Both the position numbers and the translations under genes were made by a program. This document shows positions 57,728 through 64,000 of a DNA stretch of 64,000 nucleotides, one piece after another (positions within the stretch are counted from its first letter, which is position 1; the number at the start of each line of letters is the position of its first letter). The stretch comes from Evernia prunastri (lineage: Eukaryota; Ascomycota; Lecanoromycetes; Lecanorales; Parmeliaceae). The notes beneath the pieces are model-generated. The model did not search any database, was not told the DNA's origin, and was given only the letters and a program-made list of their open reading frames with translations. The DNA is taken from positions 1 through 64,000 of the forward strand of contig NKYR01000076.1 of the NCBI GenBank assembly GCA_003184365.1. Direction: 5' to 3'.

Positions 57728-58126
57728 ATGGTCGGATTAGACGGCAATCCCCCAATCACTGCCGACGGTGGCAGCATCAACCCGACGTCCAGCGGGAAAG
57801 CATCCCAAACATGTGACCATGAATGTACAATCACCACACTCGCCATCGCCATCCCAATCCTCTCGGTCTTTATGATAGGCATCATCGTATTTGGCCTATT
57901 GTACAGGCGAAGAGAAATGAAGAGGAAGGCGAAGGATCAAGAGACCGAAATCGCGATGAGGAAGCTTGGGCGGGAGAGTGAGGCCTCCAGCGTGAGCTTT
58001 GGAGACCTGCGCGCTGTCACAAATCTGGAAGACGGTGCGGACGCCGCGAGGGAGTTGGAGAGACCTCCAGGAGCATGGCGGCCTAGTAGTTTCGCTTCGA
58101 AAACACCTGGATGGTGGAGGATGTGA
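57728..58126 (+). CDS. Small single-pass membrane protein, function unknown
   Basis: A 132-aa single exon from MVGLDGNPPITADGGSINPT; the frame is open 29 codons further up but the hydrophilic start at 57728 suits a type III protein. One strong membrane helix, TTLAIAIPILSVFMIGIIVFG (about 35-55), is followed at once by basic residues LLYRRREMKRK. By the positive-inside rule the N-terminus therefore faces outside and about 75 residues lie in the cytosol. The tail has a Ser-rich ESEASSVSFGDL stretch, possible phosphorylation sites, and ends PGWWRM. This short-ectodomain, helix, Arg/Lys, Ser-rich tail layout is common in fungal hypothetical proteins. I know no function. Confidence 0.55.
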   Translation: MVGLDGNPPITADGGSINPTSSGKASQTCDHECTITTLAIAIPILSVFMIGIIVFGLLYRRREMKRKAKDQETEIAMRKLGRESEASSVSFGDLRAVTNLEDGADAARELERPPGAWRPSSFASKTPGWWRM

Positions 58127-59044
58127 GCGGGTATCACATCGAGCGGAGTGTTTGAGGGAGGCCAGCGCAGCGACGGAGTACATTTGAAACAGGATTTACG
58201 GGCTTGAGAATTGAAATAGGATTCATCCGGAGATGGAGTGCCTTGCTATTTTCGCGATTGACGAGAAGACGATAATGAACGTGAACGCAGCGTTCACGAG
58301 TTTTGATGACATTAAGAATGCACTGGCCGAGAGAGGTCATCTTTGAAGCTATGGTATCGCACCGTCTGACTGTTCCGCGGAATGATTGAATTCTCATATT
58401 TCAACCCATTTGCATCGAAAGGCGTGGTCCAGAAGCATAGAACCGTCCCTCCCCTCCTATCTTCCTATTAGCATTCTCGCACTTCCTACCGAGCTTTGAT
58501 AACTCACTCAACGGATTGAGTCTTATTGCCGCAGTGGGAAGCCAACGTTCACCTTTAGCGGGAGCAAACGTGGATCCCTTTGGGCATCAGCTATGGATGT
58601 CTCGTAGTTTCTGGGTAGGGAGATGGAATCCGATAGCCTTTGAGGGAGTCGAGCCAGACACTTCTACACACCGTCTCTGTGGGGTGTTCTGCGCCGGCGA
58701 TATTTTATCATTAAAATTTTCAACCAACGTACAGGCAGGTGCGCGAGTCGCAATCGATCAGAACTGGATGTCTTTGCCATTCAAACATGCGGTCATCAGA
58801 TGTCTCTTACCCATACGTAGCTGCACTAAACTATTGATGGCCGGCGGGAATATTCGACCTCACACGCGTCGGCCAATAACTGGTCAATGGGGTTTCGCTT
58901 TATCTTTGTAGAAATGTGAAGCCAGGAGCTTGTGTGAATATTCGAGAAACTTTTGTGAGATACATCGTAATTCTATAAAAGCTTTCTATCAGGCTCCGAT
59001 CAAGAACTGCTTGGAGTTAAGTCTAATTTCGCTCAATTATTTTA
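58127..59044. other. Intergenic, no supported gene
   Basis: An ATG-started 131-codon frame at 58516-58911 (+) has no recognisable domain. No repeats of note. Confidence 0.3.
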
Positions 59045-59150
59045 GGACATGAGCTCCAGAGTGATTGCAATGGTGTCAAGGCTTTCTTCGCCGCTCGTAT
59101 TACCTTGCTCTGTTTTATAGTCTTTGTGGCTGGTTCTACGATAACGACGT
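59045..59150 (-). pseudogene. Relic of the 5' exon of the neighbouring gene (tandem duplication remnant)
   Basis: On the minus strand this stretch can be read as KTIKQSKVIRAAKKALTPLQ then SLWSS. The start of the next gene reads KIVKQIKAKRAAKKALTPTQ then SLESS. The DNA agrees as well (GCTTTCTTCGC, GCTC, AGTGATTGC shared in order, compared with about 61055-61130). The rest of a second copy is not found, so this is a fragment. Confidence 0.7.
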
Positions 59151-59332
59151 AATCGAGGACAAAACACATATTTCCAACGAAGAATGAATGAACATGCCTT
59201 AGGCGCTCGATGCCACTTCCAACGATTTGCAGGCCATCGCAGAATTCTCTCGACCATATGGCGATGTTGCCTCTAGTCACTTCCCATATAACATGAAGAC
59301 ACGTCAAAACATAAGCGAAGACATAATATGCG

Positions 59333-61192
59333 TCATTGTATAGTAGACCAAGACGACTGTAATTCCCGCTGGTTGGGAATCGACAGAGACTCACTCGTAG
59401 ACCACACAAATACTCCCTCATCTGGCGTGGCGCCATGATCACTGAAAGTGGGGGTATCAACAATTACCTGCCCAGGCACAAGCGGTGGACCTTCTCTCGG
59501 AGTCAAATTGACATCAAAACTTTCTTCTTCTAGGGCCACCTTACCATAGATACAGCATATCTTACTCAAAGTCGACGGGTCTGGCTGCTGTCCTCGATGC
59601 TGTTGCGACACGTGCTGGATGAAAGCTTCTGCACCCCGATACACGTTGTTCGAAGACGACAGGACGTCACAGAAGACGCATTGCTAATCGTACTGCCGAT
59701 TCTTGACCTTGGATAAAGCGACATGGCATTTGGCCAGGAAAGTCCATCGAAATTGCACAGTGTTGAATACTCGGACGGTGTCGTCAAACACCCAGTTGTT
59801 CCCGTTCTTACACGCTGGACCCTCGAACGAGCATTTAGAGCTAGCGCAGGCCCAGTAGTTTGATTGGCCTGTCATCGATGTTGATTGACTGCGGAGCTTG
59901 ACGCTCTTTTTGTAGAGGCCTACTTGCAGCTTATGAGCGCCTTTGCAGTAGCCACCGTGCAGCTTATTTGAGCTTAGCAAGGCGCTTTGCTTAGTCTGGG
60001 TTCGCGAGATTTCGGACGAGTTTACGGGGGTCAGATTGTGTGTCTGGGCCGGCGTCGCATTTTGAGATACGCCTGGCGTAGTTCGCCTTCGAGGCATGAA
60101 TGGGAACTTCTTCTGCGCCCCTTTGGATTCCGAGGGCGTTTCCCTCTCTGCCACAGATGGAGGTTCTGATATCAATTGTTTTCGAGGCTTACAAGGGGCT
60201 ATTCTCCGCATGGGTGTCGGTTCCCACGGCAGTCTTGGCGGGTGTTCAATTAAGGTCACCTCCGTCGAATGCCCTCGTGGCATGTGCGCGCTGGTCCTTA
60301 CCGCGGGAGTTGTCTCCGGAGAAGCGGCTTTCTTGATGCTACCACTTGAGATAGAAGTCTCTTCTCGCCAGGGGTTCTCTTCGTCGAGTGTCATTTCCGC
60401 TGATATCTTCCACCGTGACGATGCGACGACAGCGTCAGCAAGGTCTCCCGAGGAAATAGAGGGTACTAAGCCCGTCTGCGAGGATGAAATTTCCGTTGAA
60501 GATACTTTTCCTCCAAGTCGGAGGCCTAGCGGAGGATCATTGAGCGCTGGTTCGTATATGTTGCCAAATATGAGGCTTTCCGGAGCTAACTCCGATTCAC
60601 GTTGGGGCGCTCGGGAAGTGAATAATCCCCATCTCTTCCGCGTAGAGTTGGGCGACCTGTCAGGGTCTATTTTCGGTGATGGGTAGACGCGACCTGAGTC
60701 TGTCGTAGGTTTGTTCAAAGGAGCTGCTTGTGCCATCCGCATATACAATTCATTGAGGACTGTGACGGATTGGATACGCCCAAAACCAGACGCATCTACC
60801 AGTATCTGGAAGTCCGTCACATTTTCATCTTCTTGTGCAGACCATAGATGTTTTAGGAGAGTTCCTTGGAGGTTTATGAGGATGTATCTGAGTGCTTCGG
60901 TGGCCACCTCTGAATCTAAGTGTCAGTGAATAGCTCAGACGGTACTACCCATCAGTTACTCACGATCTCCAGTAGCAAATTTATCCCCATATCTCTCGAT
61001 CCCATTATCCTTTGCTTGTTCCACGGCTATGGGACCTCGCTCTAATGAGCTCTCAAGTGATTGCGTAGGCGTCAACGCTTTCTTCGCAGCTCTTTTCGCC
61101 TTGATCTGCTTTACGATCTTTCCACCATCTTTGTAGGCTGATACGACAGCGGCGACGCAGCCCATGACCGCAACCACTTCCATCCCACTCAT
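59333..61192 (-). pseudogene. Uncharacterised fungal protein interrupted by an in-frame TAG
   Basis: Exon 1 is 61192-60964 and exon 2 begins at 60915 on the minus strand. The reading frame gives 486 aa up to TAG at 59684-59686, then stays open in the same frame for 117 more codons to 59333. The N-terminus MSGMEVVAVMGCVAAVVSAY with a following basic helix looks like the leader of fungal NLR-associated proteins. The middle is Ser/Pro-rich and disordered. The C-terminal part is conserved-looking: WACASSKCSFEGPACKNG, VQFRWTFLAKCHV and, after the stop, QCVFC then AFIQHVSQQH and LSKICCIYGKVALEEE. The pair CVFC and HVSQQH forms a putative C2H2-like zinc site that only exists if the TAG is not a stop. 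It is therefore probably a pseudogene by a single TAC-to-TAG change, or an error. Confidence 0.7.
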
Positions 61193-61738
61193 CTTGATGG
61201 ACGCCCGATAGTTGAGATGTCGGAGGTTGCGCCAAGAGCCTGCCGCCAAGGCTGTATGTATGGGGGAGTGGCCACATGGTAATTAGGATGGCCTCGTCAT
61301 GTTGGCGCCCGGAGGAGGCTCAAGGGTGCCGTAGATGGTGATTGGCCAAAGACTCATGCACGGCATTAGGCTGCATATGCGAGCCATCGGTAGCCGTAGG
61401 TTCTACCAATGCAAGAGGATCAGACATCAGCTTACCGATTATCAAAGGTTCGTTTCATGTATCGTTACCTTGCCGTCTGTCTAGAGTTGTCTTCAATGTC
61501 TCTGAAGATAAAGTATATTGATGCTTGTAATAGACAGCGAGAATACCTTAGGGTTGATGCATTCGCTTCGTGGGGTAAGGCTGATCGGAATTTGCTTCCA
61601 CTATGTCCGTGCCTCGGCTTGTTTTCAAAGTATGCCATCTTTCGGCGTTGTTCAAAAGACCAACGATTCCCCTCTGAATTGGCTTTTTCCTCTTGAGCAG
61701 CAGAGGTCTTGTAAGTTGTTAGATTAATAGCTTCAGCC
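61193..61738. promoter_or_regulatory. Divergent intergenic (broken gene - / thiolase +)
   Basis: This should hold the thiolase promoter. I see no clear fatty-acid response element that I could defend. No coding region. Confidence 0.35.
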
Positions 61739-63454
61739 ATGTCGAAAGCACAACAGCGTCTCTCCCAGGTCCAATCGCACCTCGCCTCTTCCGAAGCCGA
61801 CATCCCCCGCGGCCGTGAGTCTATCCTATTTAAATCTCCTGATGACATAGTCATCACTTGTGCTCTCCGCACCCCTTTCACCAAAGGTGGAAAAGGGGGG
61901 CTCAAAGATACACCAGCCGCCGATCTCCTCGTCCATGCCTTCAAGTCTTTGATCGACCGCTCGAAACTCGATCCTTCTCTCGTTGAAGACATAGCTGTGG
62001 GGAGTGTGTTACCGCCCGGCGGAGGAGCTACTGAGTTTCGAGGGGCAGCCCTCGTTGCTGGATTTCCCGAGAGCACAGCTGTGAAGAGTTTGAACAGACA
62101 GTGTTCTAGTGGATTACAGGCAACGGTGGACATTGCTAATGCCATTCGCTCGGTACGCACCTCTCGAAGTTCTTCTTCCAGGTTCTTTACCAGAACTTGA
62201 GTCACAATACATAGTCCGGGAGCAAAAATCTTTTTCTACTACAGAGGCCTGGTTCGCAACCGGTTTTCTGGCCTTAAATAAGCAATGCTGACCTCCAAAT
62301 TGTCCGTAGGGAATGATCGAGATAGGCATCGGCTCTGGCGTGGAATCTATGAGCTCACAATATGGTCCAGGGGCGGTGACCGAATTTTCGGAGCTGCTGG
62401 ACTCTCACCCGGAAGCAAAAAATTGCAAAGTGCCTATGGGTGTTTTGTCTGAGCAGATGGCGAAAGATCGGTCGATATCAAGGAGAGATCAAGATGCTTT
62501 TGCAGCGTCAAGCTATCAGAAAGCGCTTAAGGCGCAGCAGGAAGGCAAATTCGACGAGGAGATTGCACCGCTAAAGAATGTCAAGTTTGTTGACCCTAAG
62601 ACTGATGAAGAGCGCATGATCTCAGTTAACAAGGATGATGGAATACGAGATGGCATTACAGCGGAGAGTCTAAGCAAGATCAAGCCTGCGTTCGCTAAGG
62701 ACGGTTCTATTCATGCGGGCAATGCTTCGCAAATCACCGATGGTGCTGCAGCAGTACTATTGATGAAGCGGAGCACAGCGGAAAGGCTGGGCCAGAAAGT
62801 TGTCGGAAAATTTGTATCCAGCTCTGTCGTTGGAGTCAAGCCACTGCTTATGGGAATCGGGCCGTGGAAAGCTATACCTGTTGCATTAGAAAAAGCGGGG
62901 ATCTCCAAAGATGATGTGGATGTCTTCGAGATTAATGAGGCTTTTGCTAGTCAGTGTCTGTGGTGTGTTAGGGAGTTGGGGTTGGACGAGAAAAAAGTAT
63001 GGTAGTCTGTTCGTGGTTTGTGCTATGATTTGTCGCTGAATCCCTGACAAGGTCAATCCTAACGGAGGTGCTATCGCATTTGGACATCCGCTGGTAAGTA
63101 ACATTTGGGAGCCCATCCTTGTCTTATCGCTCGGGCTTTTGCCTCAAGGGAAGGAATGCTGACTTCGAAAACTTCATAGGGATCCACTGGAGCCAGACAA
63201 GTGGCGACGCTCTTCAATGAGTTGGGAAGGACGGGGAAGAAAGTCGGGGTCACGTCCATGTGTGTAGGTACGTATTGTTTAGATTCTTGTTTTCCCATTT
63301 GAACCAAGTAGTGAGTCTTGAGATATGTCTTGGAAGTCTTCACACCATAGACGTGTTCCAAAGCTCGCTACACCTCCTCGAACAAGCAAGACTGACTCAG
63401 AAACATGATTCAGGCACAGGAATGGGCATGGCTGCCGTCTTTGTGAAAGAGTGA
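61739..63454 (+). CDS. POT1: Peroxisomal 3-ketoacyl-CoA thiolase
   Basis: Five exons, 61739-62152, 62310-62996, 63052-63093, 63180-63267 and 63414-63454, give exactly 424 codons (423 aa). The N-terminus carries a perfect PTS2 peroxisome signal, RLSQVQSHL at residues 7-15 (R-L-x5-H-L). Catalytic residues are in place: nucleophile Cys122 in NRQCSSGLQA, His379 in AFGHPLGSTGARQ, and the second Cys409 in SMCVGTGMGMAAVF. The oxyanion-loop NEAFAS is also present. The enzyme does the last step of beta-oxidation, splitting 3-ketoacyl-CoA with CoA into acetyl-CoA and a shortened acyl-CoA. The length equals yeast Pot1 (417) and human ACAA1 (424). The exon 3/4 split falls within HPLG. Introns are 55-157 nt. 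Confidence 0.95.
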
Positions 63455-64000
63455 GGCGGGAGAACGTGACAGGTGGAAGGAGGAAAATTCGTATAATTGC
63501 CGAGCTAATTAGACCGATAGAGAATGAGCATTTTGTGATATGATCTCTTTTTTGAACATCGGGATTAGTCTAGTCCTTTCCGCAGATGCGAATGGGTCCT
63601 GACTATGACGTGGAACCTGGGTGGACAATGTTCCTATCGAGAGCCAAAGAGCCGTCATTGCAACTCAACGGGAAGGGAAAAAGGCGAGTCTTGGCTAGAA
63701 CACTCCCCAAAAACGATTCGTTGCAAGGAATTCTCGGCAATATGAACACCCATCCACTGGGGGTTTTATATACACTTGACCCTGATCTCCCCAATTATTC
63801 TTGTTCCAAGTAATCCTGAAATAAACATCGTCCTCCAAGGCACCCCCGTAGGTCGAAGTGGTCTAGGGACCAGACGGAGGCGTCGAGAAACTGCAAGTTA
63901 TCAGCGAAGTCACCCACTCCTCAGGGGAAGTGATAATTTGAGCGCCCGATGTCCCAATCATCGGTTCATTCGGTTCGTTGGTTATGTATGATCCAGTCCG
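63455..64000. other. Intergenic to the right edge
   Basis: Thiolase 3' UTR and unassigned DNA. A 75-codon plus frame at 63586-63813 has no recognisable content. Confidence 0.35.

Noticed and set aside
60096..60686. 196-codon plus frame antisense to the broken gene
   Set aside because: Mirror of a Ser/Pro-rich coding exon; no domain.
1..64000. tRNA, rRNA, CRISPR or prokaryote-type signals
   Set aside because: I scanned for tRNA B-box words and repeat arrays and found nothing that folds or repeats convincingly; a covariance-model search would be needed to exclude tRNAs.
61739..64000. Biosynthetic gene cluster around the thiolase or monooxygenase
   Set aside because: Neighbours are unrelated core genes; no synthase, transporter or pathway regulator lies next to either.

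Overview
The window is nuclear DNA of a filamentous ascomycete (Pezizomycotina). The signs are many short GT-AG introns (about 40-210 nt), a heterokaryon-incompatibility (HET) protein, WSC-domain and DUF4139 proteins typical of this group, and housekeeping genes whose closest recognisable relatives are fungal. I cannot fix class or genus from sequence alone. Exon models below were built by hand from splice motifs and reading phase; for most multi-exon genes the exon lengths sum to a whole number of codons, which is the main support for the junctions.

Layout. 1-640: 3' end of a LINE-type retrotransposon ending in an ATCA repeat. 1113-2849: FAD monooxygenase (+). 3851-4516: small conserved acidic protein (+), tail to tail with a mitochondrial PDK/BCKDK-type kinase (4893-6378, -). 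7317-8648: membrane-anchored SGNH/PC-esterase-like protein (+). 8649-11902 has no gene I can name. 11903-14026: TBL1/SIF2-type LisH-WD40 corepressor subunit (-), divergent from a TMEM115 rhomboid-like Golgi protein (14966-16082, +). 17099-20990: RRP12 (+), convergent with exocyst SEC6 (21577-23823, -).

24269-26530: HET-domain protein, followed by a ~600 bp non-coding element with 39 bp perfect terminal inverted repeats (MITE-like). Then mitochondrial ribosomal protein uL30m (27853-28113) and sphingosine-1-phosphate lyase (28641-30418), and a small conserved protein (30809-31272). 33530-35420 is a decayed MmgE/PrpD gene with one nonsense codon and two frameshifts. 36555-39286 (-) is an Hsp70-like ATPase with a long basic tail, head to head, 157 bp apart, with a coiled-coil protein of unknown function (39444-40988, +).

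42096-43087: secreted double-WSC protein (-). 44388-45246: GDSL/SGNH hydrolase (-). 46057-47413: four-finger C2H2 transcription factor (-) with nearly 5 kb of gene-poor DNA upstream. 52359-53630: uncharacterised fungal protein (+). 54377-56403: DUF4139 protein (-). 57728-58126: small single-pass membrane protein (+). 59333-61192 (-): uncharacterised fungal protein broken by an in-frame TAG, with a relic of its own 5' exon just downstream. 61739-63454: peroxisomal 3-ketoacyl-CoA thiolase with a PTS2 signal (+).

Most genes are unrelated core functions (ribosome biogenesis, secretion, lipid and mitochondrial metabolism), and I see no biosynthetic cluster. The accessory layer is spread between them: HET gene plus MITE, two broken genes, a LINE end, an Hsp70-like/coiled-coil pair, and relic fragments.
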